In this document: one piece after another, positions 1 through 6,112 of the stretch
Position numbering within the stretch: position 1 is the first letter of the stretch
How the letters are laid out: every line of letters begins with the position of its first letter
Assembly (NCBI GenBank): GCA_030043285.1
Contig: JASHXZ010000854.1
Location: 1-6,159 of the forward strand
Source: Xanthobacteraceae bacterium
GTDB taxonomy: Bacteria; Pseudomonadota; Alphaproteobacteria; Rhizobiales; Xanthobacteraceae
DNA: 6,159 nucleotides
Direction: 5' to 3'
Translations under genes and position numbers: made by a program
The notes under the pieces: generated by a model
Told to the model about the DNA's origin: nothing
The model's input: the letters and a program-made list of their open reading frames with translations, nothing else
The model's database searches: none

Positions 1-42
1 GGCTGTGCCACCCCGCCGCCGCCGGTCGTGACGAAGGGGTAA
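1..42 (+). CDS. C-terminal tail of an upstream gene (partial)
   Basis: Reading from base 1, thirteen codons run without interruption to a TAA at 40-42 and encode GCATPPPPVVTKG. The stop lies 24 bases before a strong plus-strand terminator, which is what the end of a plus-strand gene should look like. The proline-rich tail is too short to identify the protein. The frame is an inference from the terminator position; the fragment could also be non-coding. Confidence 0.35.
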   Translation, partial: GCATPPPPVVTKG

Positions 43-66
43 TGGCATCAGCAGCTGAATGGGGGA

Positions 67-98
67 GGGCCGGCTTTCACGCCGGCCTCTTTTCCTTT
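67..98 (+). terminator. Rho-independent terminator, also the group II intron target
   Basis: A perfect 7-bp GC stem (GGCCGGC at 68-74 with GCCGGCC at 81-87) encloses the loop TTTCAC, and a G-T pair at 67/88 can extend it. It is followed by the pyrimidine tract TCTTTTCCTTT (88-98). This is a textbook intrinsic terminator for the gene ending at 42. The T-tract ends exactly where the intron begins, so hairpin plus tract also form the 5' exon recognised by the intron. Confidence 0.88.
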
Positions 99-380
99 GT
101 GCGCCCGGCATGGGCATCGACTTGGAGGTGGAAGTCCTCTCGCGAGCTGGTCACGGCGAACGAAGTGAAGCGCAGAGCGTCGGACCGCGAGGCCGGCGTG
201 AAGGAAGCGCGGAGCGAAGCTGCGGGCCGACGAACAGGAACCGGATATGAGGCGGAGCCGAGCAGGGCGAGCGGGCCAAGGACCGCGAAGCTATCGTGAC
301 CAAGGCTCAGGCGACGTAGATCCGGCGGCCGTGCGGCGAAGGTCGATGGTCTTACCCGGGGAGATCTCGCCTTACGCCTG

Positions 381-386
381 AAAGGG
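381..386 (+). other. Candidate EBS1 (exon-binding site) of the intron
   Basis: AAAGGG at 381-386 can pair with the last six bases of the 5' exon, TCCTTT (93-98): five Watson-Crick pairs directly at the splice site, plus one G-T pair. It lies late in the 5' ribozyme part, shortly before the conserved domain III sequence, a plausible place for the EBS1 loop. A competing candidate is GAAGGAAG at 200-207, which can form eight pairs (two of them G-T) with TTTCCTTT at 91-98. Folding is needed to decide which one sits in a loop. Confidence 0.35.
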
Positions 387-493
387 TGACGTTGGCTGCA
401 AGGCTGGCGGAGCGAGAAGTCAGCAGAGGCCATAGTAGCTGCGCGAGCGGCGAAGGGCCGAACGATGGGGAAGGCGAGACGACCACTTATCTC

Positions 494-500
494 GGGGGAG
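494..500 (+). promoter_or_regulatory. Ribosome binding site of the intron maturase
   Basis: GGGGGAG lies two bases before the ATG at 503. It is the only strong purine-rich site close to a start in this frame. It favours 503 over the upstream start at 386, which would place coding sequence over domains II and III. Confidence 0.6.
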
Positions 501-502
501 TT

Positions 503-1861
503 ATGCCACAGACGTCGGACGACGATCCGAGCGCACAAACGGCCGGCGCGGTGAAGCCGCAAGGGCCGCGCTTGCGTGTGGAAGCGCCCTCGGCTGAGCG
601 TGGAGACGAGCGCCTGGGTAGTAGCGACCTGATGGAGAAGGCGTGCGAACGCCAGAACCTCCGGGCCGCGTTGAAGCGTGTTCGGCAGAATGCGGGAAGT
701 CCCGGCATCGACGGGATGACGGTTGAAGAGCTGCCGGCTTATCTGCGCGTGCACTGGCCGCGGCTGCGCGAGGACCTGCTCGCCGGGCGCTACCAGCCGC
801 AGCCGGTGAAGCGGGTGGTAATACCCAAGCGCGGCGGTGGCGAGCGTGAGCTCGGCATCCCGACCGTGCGCGACCGCTTCATCCAGCAGGCCCTGCTGCA
901 GGTCCTGCAGCCGCTGTTCGATCCAACCTTCTCAGATGCGAGCTACGGCTTCCGGCCGGGACGGCGGGCGCACGACGCGGTGCGGCGTGCGCAAACCTAC
1001 CTGCAGGACGGCCGCAGCTTTGTGGTGGATATCGACCTGGAAAAGTTCTTCGACCGGGTCAACCACGACATGCTGATGGGAAGATTGGCAAAGCGAATAG
1101 CGGACCGTCGGGTACTGCGGCTGATCCGCCGCTACCTCAACGCCGGCGTACTGGCGAACGGGGTAGTGATCGAGCGGCACGAGGGCACGCCGCAAGGCGG
1201 TCCGCTGTCACCGCTATTGGCCAATGTGCTGTTGGACGAAGTCGACAAGGAGCTGGAGCGGCGCGGCCATGCGTTCGTGCGCTACGCCGACGACCTCAAT
1301 GTTTATGTGCGGTCGGAGCGAGCGGGCGAGCGGGTCATGACCTCGCTGCGCAAGCTGTTTGGCAAGCTCAAGCTCCGCGTCAACGAAACCAAAAGCAAGG
1401 TGAGGCGTGCCACCAACGCCAAGTTCCTCGGCTTCTCATTCTGGATAGCCGCGGGACGGATCGTGCGGCGGCGCGTGGCGCCACAGGCCATCGAACGCCT
1501 CAAGGAGCGCGTGCGCGAACTGACCCGGCGCAGTGCCGGTCGAAGTCTCGCGCAGATGTGCGATCCGCTTGGAAAATACTTGACGGGCTGGAAGGCCTAC
1601 TTCCGGCTCGCCGAGACGCCAGGCGCATTCGCCGATATCGACGGTTGGGTCCGCCATCGGCTGCGGGCCGTGCAACTCAAGCACTGGAAGCGGGGCCGGG
1701 TGATCTATCGCGAGCTGACCGCTCGCGGCATGCCGGCCGATGCCGCCAGTCGAGTTGCCGGCAACGCCCGACGCTGGTGGCACAACTCGGCGATGGCGCT
1801 CAACATGGCGCTGCCGAACGATCTCTTCAGCAAACTGGGAGTCCCCAAACTCGCAGGCTAA
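503..1861 (+). CDS. ltrA: Group II intron-encoded reverse transcriptase/maturase
   Basis: The 452-aa protein binds its own intron RNA, assists splicing (maturase) and copies the intron into DNA at new sites. The first 42 or so residues are a polar, family-variable tail. The RT fingers and palm span about 43-310. Visible motifs are GSPGIDGMTV near 67, YGFRPGR, DIDLEKFFD (D178 aligns with the first catalytic Asp), QGGPLSP at 231-237 and YADD at 261-264 (D263, D264 catalytic). Domain X (thumb/maturase) covers about 320-430, with WKAYF at 363 and a basic RHRLRAVQLKHWKRG segment. The protein ends at KLGVPKLAG with no Cys-pair HNH endonuclease domain, so mobility probably uses single-stranded or replication-fork targets. 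The start at 503 follows a purine-rich site, and the stop lies 12 bases before domain V, as is usual for domain IV ORFs. No frameshift or missing motif is seen. Retron, DGR and CRISPR-associated RTs are excluded by the flanking ribozyme. Confidence 0.96.
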   Translation: MPQTSDDDPSAQTAGAVKPQGPRLRVEAPSAERGDERLGSSDLMEKACERQNLRAALKRVRQNAGSPGIDGMTVEELPAYLRVHWPRLREDLLAGRYQPQPVKRVVIPKRGGGERELGIPTVRDRFIQQALLQVLQPLFDPTFSDASYGFRPGRRAHDAVRRAQTYLQDGRSFVVDIDLEKFFDRVNHDMLMGRLAKRIADRRVLRLIRRYLNAGVLANGVVIERHEGTPQGGPLSPLLANVLLDEVDKELERRGHAFVRYADDLNVYVRSERAGERVMTSLRKLFGKLKLRVNETKSKVRRATNAKFLGFSFWIAAGRIVRRRVAPQAIERLKERVRELTRRSAGRSLAQMCDPLGKYLTGWKAYFRLAETPGAFADIDGWVRHRLRAVQLKHWKRGRVIYRELTARGMPADAASRVAGNARRWWHNSAMALNMALPNDLFSKLGVPKLAG

Positions 1862-1873
1862 CCTCAACCCATC

Positions 1874-1908
1874 GAACCGCCCGGTGCGGACCCGCATGCC
1901 GGGTGGTG
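1874..1908 (+). ncRNA. Group II intron domain V (catalytic hairpin)
   Basis: The lower stem ACCGCCCGG (1876-1884) pairs with CCGGGTGGT (1899-1907) over nine pairs with one G-T. The upper stem TGCG (1885-1888) pairs with CGCA (1893-1896) around a four-base loop. The two-base bulge TG (1897-1898) on the 3' side is the expected domain V bulge. The catalytic triad at 1878-1880 reads CGC rather than AGC, as in class C introns such as that of Oceanobacillus iheyensis. Its middle G faces a T, the usual wobble. Confidence 0.9.
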
Positions 1909-1909
1909 T

Positions 1910-1948
1910 GGCAGGGGACGTGAAGCCGAATGCTTCACGCCCTATGCC
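1910..1948 (+). ncRNA. Group II intron domain VI with branch-point A1944
   Basis: A long hairpin forms. GGCA (1910-1913) pairs with TGCC (1945-1948), GGGG (1914-1917) with CCCT (1940-1943), and CGTGAAGC (1919-1926) with GCTTCACG (1932-1939), around the loop CGAAT. A1944 is the only unpaired base on the 3' side and lies seven bases before the proposed 3' splice site. It is therefore the expected nucleophile for lariat formation. A1918 on the opposite strand is a second bulge. Confidence 0.87.
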
Positions 1949-1951
1949 GAT

Positions 1952-2039
1952 TACGCAGCTACAGGCAAGGCGCGCGGTTTGCATTTGCCGGCAGGTTGGG
2001 TTGAACTGCACGCCCAATCCATGAGTGCCGGGGAAGTCC
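1952..2039 (+). promoter_or_regulatory. 3' exon: leader of the aminotransferase gene
   Basis: These 88 bases separate the intron from the aminotransferase start. I see no convincing sigma-70 promoter. TTGCAT at 1979-1984 could be a -35 element but lacks a matching -10. A hairpin is possible in which GGTTGGG (1994-2000) pairs with CCCAATCC (2013-2020, one bulged T). A weak ribosome site GGGGA (2030-2034) lies five bases before the ATG at 2040. Before intron insertion this segment followed directly on the terminator T-tract, so any native promoter must lie here or overlap the terminator. Confidence 0.45.
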
Positions 2040-3221
2040 ATGCTCAAGACCGTCGCCGCCTTCGACCGCATCGGCGAAGAGAACGCGTTCGCGGTGCTGG
2101 CGCGCGCCACTCAACTGGCCTCCGCCGGCCGCGACATCATCAATCTCGGCATCGGCCAGCCCGATTTCCGGACCCCCGATTTCATCGTCGAGGCTGCCGT
2201 GAAGGCGCTGCGCGACGGTCATCACGGCTACACACCGGCGGTCGGCATTCTGCCGCTTCGCGAAGCGGTCGCGGCCGATCTCGGCAAACGTTTTGCGGTG
2301 AAGGTGTCGCCGGACGAAATCATGATCATGCCGGGCGGTAAGCCGACCATGTACATGGCGGTCCTGATGTTCGGCGAGCCGGGCGCCGACATCCTCTACC
2401 CCGATCCGGGCTTTCCAATCTATCGCTCGATGATCGAATATACCGGCGCGCGGCCGATCCCGGTGCCGATCCGCGAGGAGAACGGCTTTGCTTTCTCGGC
2501 CGAAGAGACGCTCAAGCTGATCACGCCGCAGACCCGGCTGATCATCCTCAACTCGCCGGCCAATCCGACCGGCGGCGTCACGCCAAAGGCCGAAGTCGAC
2601 AAGCTCGTCGCCGGCCTGGAGCGGCATCCCGACGTTGCCGTCATGTCTGACGAAATCTATGATCACATGCTCTATGACGGCGAGACGCATGTCTGCCTGC
2701 TGTCGTACCCGTCGATCCGCGACCGGCTGATCCTGCTCAATGGCTGGTCGAAGACTTACGCGATGACCGGATGGCGGCTCGGCTATGCGGTGTGGCCCGG
2801 CAAGCTCTACGACTATGCGCGCAAGCTCGCGGTGAACCTCTATTCGTGTGTCAACGCCGCCACGCAATATGCCGGCCTTGCCGCGCTCACCGGCCCGCAG
2901 GACGAATGCGCCAAGATGGTCGCCGAGTTCGACCGCCGGCGCCAAGTCGTGGTCGCCGGCCTGAACAAGCTGCCCGGCATGTCGTGCGCCACGCCCAAGG
3001 GCGCGTTCTATGCTTTTCCCAACGTCAAGCGCACCGGCTGGAAGTCAAAGCCGCTCGCCAATGCGCTCCTTGACGAATCCGGCGTCGCGCTGATCGGTGG
3101 CCCCGATTTTGGCATTTTGGGCGAAGGTTATCTGCGCGTGTCGTACGCCAACTCGACTGAGAATATTTTGAAGGCGCTCGACCGCATGGGCGAGTTTTTG
3201 ACGAGCCGGAAAGCCGCATAG
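2040..3221 (+). CDS. PLP-dependent class I aminotransferase
   Basis: The 393-aa enzyme of aminotransferase fold type I (aspartate aminotransferase-like family) moves an amino group between an amino acid and a 2-oxo acid in the cytoplasm. Visible motifs are LGIGQPDF (36-43), GGK at 99-101 in the cofactor-phosphate loop, SPANPTGG (172-179, with N175 contacting PLP), SDEIYD (203-208, with D204 and Y207), SKT (K238, the PLP Schiff-base lysine), WRLGY (R246), and GYLRVSYA, where R366 should bind the substrate carboxylate. The length is normal for the family. I chose ATG 2040 because MLKTVAAFDR is the N-terminus I expect in alphaproteobacterial relatives and GGGGA lies five bases upstream; GTG 2025 would add five residues. 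The gene is followed after four bases by an acyl-CoA dehydrogenase, so the pair is probably cotranscribed. The substrate cannot be told from sequence. Confidence 0.94.
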   Translation: MLKTVAAFDRIGEENAFAVLARATQLASAGRDIINLGIGQPDFRTPDFIVEAAVKALRDGHHGYTPAVGILPLREAVAADLGKRFAVKVSPDEIMIMPGGKPTMYMAVLMFGEPGADILYPDPGFPIYRSMIEYTGARPIPVPIREENGFAFSAEETLKLITPQTRLIILNSPANPTGGVTPKAEVDKLVAGLERHPDVAVMSDEIYDHMLYDGETHVCLLSYPSIRDRLILLNGWSKTYAMTGWRLGYAVWPGKLYDYARKLAVNLYSCVNAATQYAGLAALTGPQDECAKMVAEFDRRRQVVVAGLNKLPGMSCATPKGAFYAFPNVKRTGWKSKPLANALLDESGVALIGGPDFGILGEGYLRVSYANSTENILKALDRMGEFLTSRKAA

Positions 3222-3225
3222 ACGA

Positions 3226-4455
3226 ATGACGCCCAGCCTCTCCGAAGAACAGCGGCTGATGCGGCAGAGCTGCCGCGATTTCGTCGATGAAGTCGTCATC
3301 CCGTTCATCCGCGGCAATTGGCAGCGCGAATGGCTGATGGATCCGGAGGATCGGCTGCCGCGCGCGATCCTCGAAGGCGCCGAGAAAGTCGGCATCCGCA
3401 CGCTCGGCGTGCCGGAAGAATTCGGCGGCATCGAGCTCGACCGCGGCAGCGAAGTGGCGACGTTCGCGCTGATCGCCGAGGAAATCGCGCGCGGCGATTC
3501 CGGGCTCGCCGACAAGCTGGTGCAGAACTGGAAAGTCTCGGTACTGCTGCGCAACCTGGCGCCGCGCCACTTGCAGGAAAAATGGTTCGCGCGGCTCCTC
3601 GCCGATCCGCAATTTCTTTTGGCGCATTGTCTAACCGAGCCGCGCGGCGCCTCCGATCGTTGGCTTCCCTACAACGTGCCGGAAGCCGCGATGGCGACCC
3701 GTGCGGTGAAGAAGAACGGCGAATGGATCATCAACGGCCGCAAGCAATTCATTTCCAACGGCTACGACGCCAGCCTGTTCGTGGTCTATGCCAATACCAA
3801 TCCGCAAGTCGGCATGCTGCAGGGGACGTCGAGTTTTTTGGTGCCGCGCGACACGCCCGGGCTGACCATCGCGCGCTGCAACGAGACCATCGGCTGCCGG
3901 TTCATGAACAACGGCGAACTGGTGTTCGAGGATATGCGCGTGCCGGCGGACCATCTGTTGGTCGAGGGCGATGCACTCGGCAAGGCCGCGGTGTATTTTC
4001 GGCCGGGAAAGATTATTCAAGCAGCGAAGAATCTCGGCGTTGGCGTGCGCGCCTTCGAGGTCACCTCGGACTACGTCCAGAACTACGTGCAGGGCGGGCG
4101 CATCCTGATCAAGCACCAGGCGGTGGCGCTGCGCCTTGCCGATATGGCGACGCGGATCGAGGCGGTGCGCGGGCTTCTCGAGCGCGCCGCGCGCGCGGTG
4201 GACGACAATGCGCCCGAGGCCGACACGTTGTGCAACATGGCCAAGGTGTTCGCCTCGGAGGAGATCCTCAAAGTGGCGCAGCATGCGCTCGAACTGCACG
4301 GTGGCAACGGCGCCATGCTCGATTTCGGCGTGGAAAAACTGTTCCGCGACGCCGCGATCTTTTTGCACATGGACGCAACGGTCGACGTCTCGCGCTTCAA
4401 GATCGTCAAATCGCTGTTCCCGCACACGGCGGGAAAGTATGCCGGGCCGGAATGA
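3226..4455 (+). CDS. Acyl-CoA dehydrogenase family flavoprotein with atypical active site
   Basis: The 409-aa protein has the three-part acyl-CoA dehydrogenase layout. An N-terminal helical domain (about 5-132) includes LGVPEEFGGIEL (60-71). The beta domain (about 133-245) has CLTEPRGASD (135-144), the counterpart of the FAD-binding LTEPGAGSD, and GEWIINGRKQFISNG (165-179). The C-terminal helical domain (about 250-400) has ALELHGGNGAM (354-364) and the FRDAAIF segment. Such enzymes oxidise acyl-CoA to 2-enoyl-CoA with FAD and pass electrons to ETF. Where most relatives have YEGT with the catalytic Glu, this protein has MDAT (382-385), so Asp383 takes that place. No Glu is seen at the alternative helix G position near 260. 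It may be a divergent dehydrogenase or may act on an unusual substrate. The start lies four bases after the aminotransferase stop and has no good ribosome site, which suggests coupled translation. Confidence 0.92.
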   Translation: MTPSLSEEQRLMRQSCRDFVDEVVIPFIRGNWQREWLMDPEDRLPRAILEGAEKVGIRTLGVPEEFGGIELDRGSEVATFALIAEEIARGDSGLADKLVQNWKVSVLLRNLAPRHLQEKWFARLLADPQFLLAHCLTEPRGASDRWLPYNVPEAAMATRAVKKNGEWIINGRKQFISNGYDASLFVVYANTNPQVGMLQGTSSFLVPRDTPGLTIARCNETIGCRFMNNGELVFEDMRVPADHLLVEGDALGKAAVYFRPGKIIQAAKNLGVGVRAFEVTSDYVQNYVQGGRILIKHQAVALRLADMATRIEAVRGLLERAARAVDDNAPEADTLCNMAKVFASEEILKVAQHALELHGGNGAMLDFGVEKLFRDAAIFLHMDATVDVSRFKIVKSLFPHTAGKYAGPE

Positions 4456-4458
4456 TAT

Positions 4459-5349
4459 TCACGCCGATTGCGTCAGCCGAAATCCAACCACAACGATGGC
4501 GAGGCCGGTGAGCTGCGCAATGCTCGGCACTTCGCCAAGCGTCAGAAAACCGATGAGCAGCGAGAACACTGGCACCAGCGCGGGATAGAGTGCGGCGCGG
4601 CCGGCGCCGAGCAGGATTACGGCGCGGGTGAACAGATAGATTCCTGCCGGCCCGGCGAACACGCCCTGCACCACGGCTTGCAGCAGGTTTTCCCAAAAGC
4701 CGGCGGCGACGAAGTTGTCGTAGCTGAAGAACAGGATCGGCAGACCTGCAAGCGACAGGACGCTGGTGATCGCGGCGGCGCGCATCGGCGCAATATGCCA
4801 GAGCCGCAGCAGCATCCCGAACACGGCAAATGAGCTGCCGGCCGCAACGAACAGAAGATCGCCCAAGAGTCCTTGCCGGCCCATGGTGCGCAAGGCTTCG
4901 GTGCCGATCACGGCGAGGCCGGCGACGATGATCGCGGCACCGGCAATGCGGCGCGGCGGCAACGGCTCCTTGACGACAAGCCGCGCCAGGATGAGCCCCA
5001 GCACGGCGGCGCAGGACGGCTGGATGATGCTGCCGTGGCCGAGCGGCACGTAGACGTACCCAATATAGCTCCACAGCGCGAGCGGCAGGCCGCCGAAGGC
5101 CGTCAGCGCGATGCCGCGGCGCCAGCCGAGTCCGCCGAGATCGCCAAACCCGTTGGCCGCGACAAGCGGCAGCAGCACCAGGCCGGGCCAGACGAAGCGA
5201 TGCAGCGACAGCACCAGCGGCGACATGCCGGCCAGCACGCCATGCCGCGCGGCGACGAACCCCAGGGCCCAAAACAACGCCGAGCCGGCGCCGCACAGTA
5301 TGCCCAGGACTGCGCTGCGGCGATCGCTCAGCTGTGGAGAAAAGTCCAT
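4459..5349 (-). CDS. EamA/DMT-family inner-membrane transporter
   Basis: The 296-aa hydrophobic protein fits two EamA repeats of five helices each. Likely membrane segments lie at about 14-34, 43-65, 79-101, 107-125, 134-152, 162-182, 189-209, 218-240, 252-270 and 278-293. Typical features are the early SALFWALGFVAARHG segment, the KEPLPPRRIAGAAIIVAGL stretch at the end of repeat one and its counterpart LGEVPSIAQLTGLAIVVVG at the end of repeat two. The family contains exporters of amino acids and other metabolites, but the substrate is unknown here. The start ATG has no clear ribosome site; the next base upstream is part of GGG only. It lies 74 bases downstream of modC on the same strand and could be read through from it. 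Its stop is three bases from the stop of the convergent acyl-CoA dehydrogenase gene. Confidence 0.9.
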   Translation of the reverse strand: MDFSPQLSDRRSAVLGILCGAGSALFWALGFVAARHGVLAGMSPLVLSLHRFVWPGLVLLPLVAANGFGDLGGLGWRRGIALTAFGGLPLALWSYIGYVYVPLGHGSIIQPSCAAVLGLILARLVVKEPLPPRRIAGAAIIVAGLAVIGTEALRTMGRQGLLGDLLFVAAGSSFAVFGMLLRLWHIAPMRAAAITSVLSLAGLPILFFSYDNFVAAGFWENLLQAVVQGVFAGPAGIYLFTRAVILLGAGRAALYPALVPVFSLLIGFLTLGEVPSIAQLTGLAIVVVGFRLTQSA

Positions 5350-5403
5350 CCCGAATCATTATCCGCCGGTGCTGGGGCAGACAAACGGCGATTGTTTACA
5401 GGT

Positions 5404-5424
5404 GGCTTCGCGGCAGGCGAAGCT
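5404..5424 (-). other. Hairpin at the modC stop codon
   Basis: CTTCGC (5406-5411) and GCGAAG (5417-5422) form a 6-bp stem around a five-base loop, extendable by a G-C pair and a G-T pair. It starts within the modC stop codon on the minus strand and has no T-run after it, so it is not a proper intrinsic terminator. It could protect the 3' end or slow transcription between modC and the transporter gene. The rest of the gap 5350-5423 shows no recognisable signal. Confidence 0.3.
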
Positions 5425-6110
5425 CAGGCAAACGCATCCGCGTCGTTTTGCGCAAGAAGGTCGATGCCGTCGCTGGCGACGACGCGGCCGGAGTTGAGGA
5501 AAACCACGCGATTGGCGATGGCGCGCAACTCGGCCGCGATATGACTGACATAGACGATCGGCACGCCGGCTTCGTCGCGCAAGCGGACCAGATAGGGCAA
5601 AATCTCACGCTTTCGCGCCGCGTCGAGCGCCGCCAGCGGCTCATCGAGCAGCAGCAGGCGCGGGCGCATCAGCAAGGCGCGGCCAACGGCGACGCGCTGG
5701 CGCTCGCCACCTGAGAGCATGCGCGGCCGCCGTTCGAGCAAGTGGCTGATATCGAGCAGCGCGATGATGCGGTCCAGCGCGGCGGCGTCGCGCGGGCAGC
5801 CGCTCATGCGCCGGCCATAATCGAGGTTTTGCCGCACCGAAAGATGCGGAAACAGCCGGCCGTCCTGGAACACGTAGCCAAGGCGCCGGCGGTGCGGTGG
5901 CACGTCGATGCCGGCCGATGCATCGAACAGCACCGTGTCGTCGAGCGCGATGCGGCCGCAATCAGGCCGCAGCAGGCCGGCGATCATATTGATCACTGAC
6001 GTCTTGCCGGCGCCGGACGGTCCGAACAAGGCGGTGGCGCCGCCGGCAGCTTGAAAGCGCACCGTCAGCTTGAACGTGCCCAGCTGTTTTTCGACCTCGA
6101 CGCTAAGCAC
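5424..6110 (-). CDS. modC: Molybdate ABC transporter ATP-binding protein, short form without TOBE domain
   Basis: The 228-aa ATPase should power molybdate uptake with the ModB permease and ModA binding protein at the inner membrane. All ABC motifs are present: Walker A GPSGAGKT (30-37), Q-loop [14 protein letters not shown] (Q82), signature LSGGERQR (132-139), Walker B LLLLDEP (152-158, catalytic E157), the D-loop ALDA and switch His190. The [12 protein letters not shown] stretch is characteristic of ModC. E. coli ModC has about 350 residues; here the C-terminal TOBE/Mop regulatory domain is missing, and no such domain could fit downstream before the next gene. I chose GTG 6110 because GGGGAG (6121-6116) lies five bases upstream. 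GTG 6116 overlaps the modB stop as GTGA but leaves no room for a ribosome site, and ATG 6155 would lie inside modB. Confidence 0.9.
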   Translation of the reverse strand: MLSVEVEKQLGTFKLTVRFQAAGGATALFGPSGAGKTSVINMIAGLLRPDCGRIALDDTVLFDASAGIDVPPHRRRLGYVFQDGRLFPHLSVRQNLDYGRRMSGCPRDAAALDRIIALLDISHLLERRPRMLSGGERQRVAVGRALLMRPRLLLLDEPLAALDAARKREILPYLVRLRDEAGVPIVYVSHIAAELRAIANRVVFLNSGRVVASDGIDLLAQNDADAFA

Positions 6111-6112
6111 GC

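Larger units (their letters stand above)
99..502 (+). ncRNA. Group II intron ribozyme, domains I-III and start of IV
   Basis: These 404 bases precede the maturase start and hold no credible gene. They should fold into domain I, which recognises the exons, followed by domains II and III. The clearest landmark is the stretch at 416-439 (GAAGTCAGCAGAGGCC then ATAGTAGC), a form widely conserved near domain III of bacterial group II introns. The sequence GGGGAGATC at 358-366 is also typical of late domain I. An open frame runs through 386-502 into the maturase, but it lies over ribozyme sequence and is probably not translated. I have not drawn a full secondary structure. Confidence 0.8.
99..1951 (+). 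mobile_element. Group II intron, probably bacterial class C (IIC), full length
   Basis: This is a self-splicing retroelement of about 1.85 kb. Its 5' end GTGCG at 99 matches the GUGYG consensus. A maturase/reverse transcriptase lies in the domain IV position, and domains V (1874-1908) and VI (1910-1948) follow the stop codon. The 3' boundary is set at 1951 because the intron then ends in AT (consensus AY), seven bases after the bulged branch-point A1944. The intron sits directly behind an intrinsic terminator, its domain V triad is CGC and its protein lacks an endonuclease domain; these are known traits of class C introns. No target-site duplication is expected or seen. RNA and protein parts all look intact, so it may be mobile. 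The class assignment is inference; the group II identity is firm. Confidence 0.92.

Noticed and set aside
386..502. A 39-codon upstream extension of the maturase frame
   Set aside because: It overlies conserved intron RNA around domain III, and a purine-rich ribosome site directly precedes the ATG at 503.
77..754. Minus-strand open frame of 225 codons across the intron 5' part
   Set aside because: It runs antisense to the ribozyme and maturase start, has low-complexity Arg/Ala-rich content typical of GC-rich shadow frames, and matches no family I recognise.
503..1861. Reverse transcriptase as part of a retron, diversity-generating or CRISPR-linked defence system
   Set aside because: It is bounded by GTGCG, domain V and domain VI and has a maturase domain X, so it is a group II intron protein. 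No variable repeat, msr/msd, CRISPR array or effector gene is present.
2021..2039. ATG at 2021 or GTG at 2025 as the aminotransferase start
   Set aside because: The ATG at 2021 is out of frame. GTG 2025 adds five residues and lacks a better ribosome site than ATG 2040.
1959..2945. Minus-strand open frame of 328 codons
   Set aside because: It lies opposite the aminotransferase, whose motifs are complete; the long frame is a side effect of high G+C.
3318..4511. Plus-strand open frame of 397 codons in another frame
   Set aside because: It is an Arg/Ala-rich shadow of the acyl-CoA dehydrogenase gene with no domain signature.
4406..5359. Minus-strand open frame of 317 codons overlapping the transporter gene
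   Set aside because: It is Arg-rich with no membrane segments, while the overlapping frame gives a clear ten-helix EamA protein.
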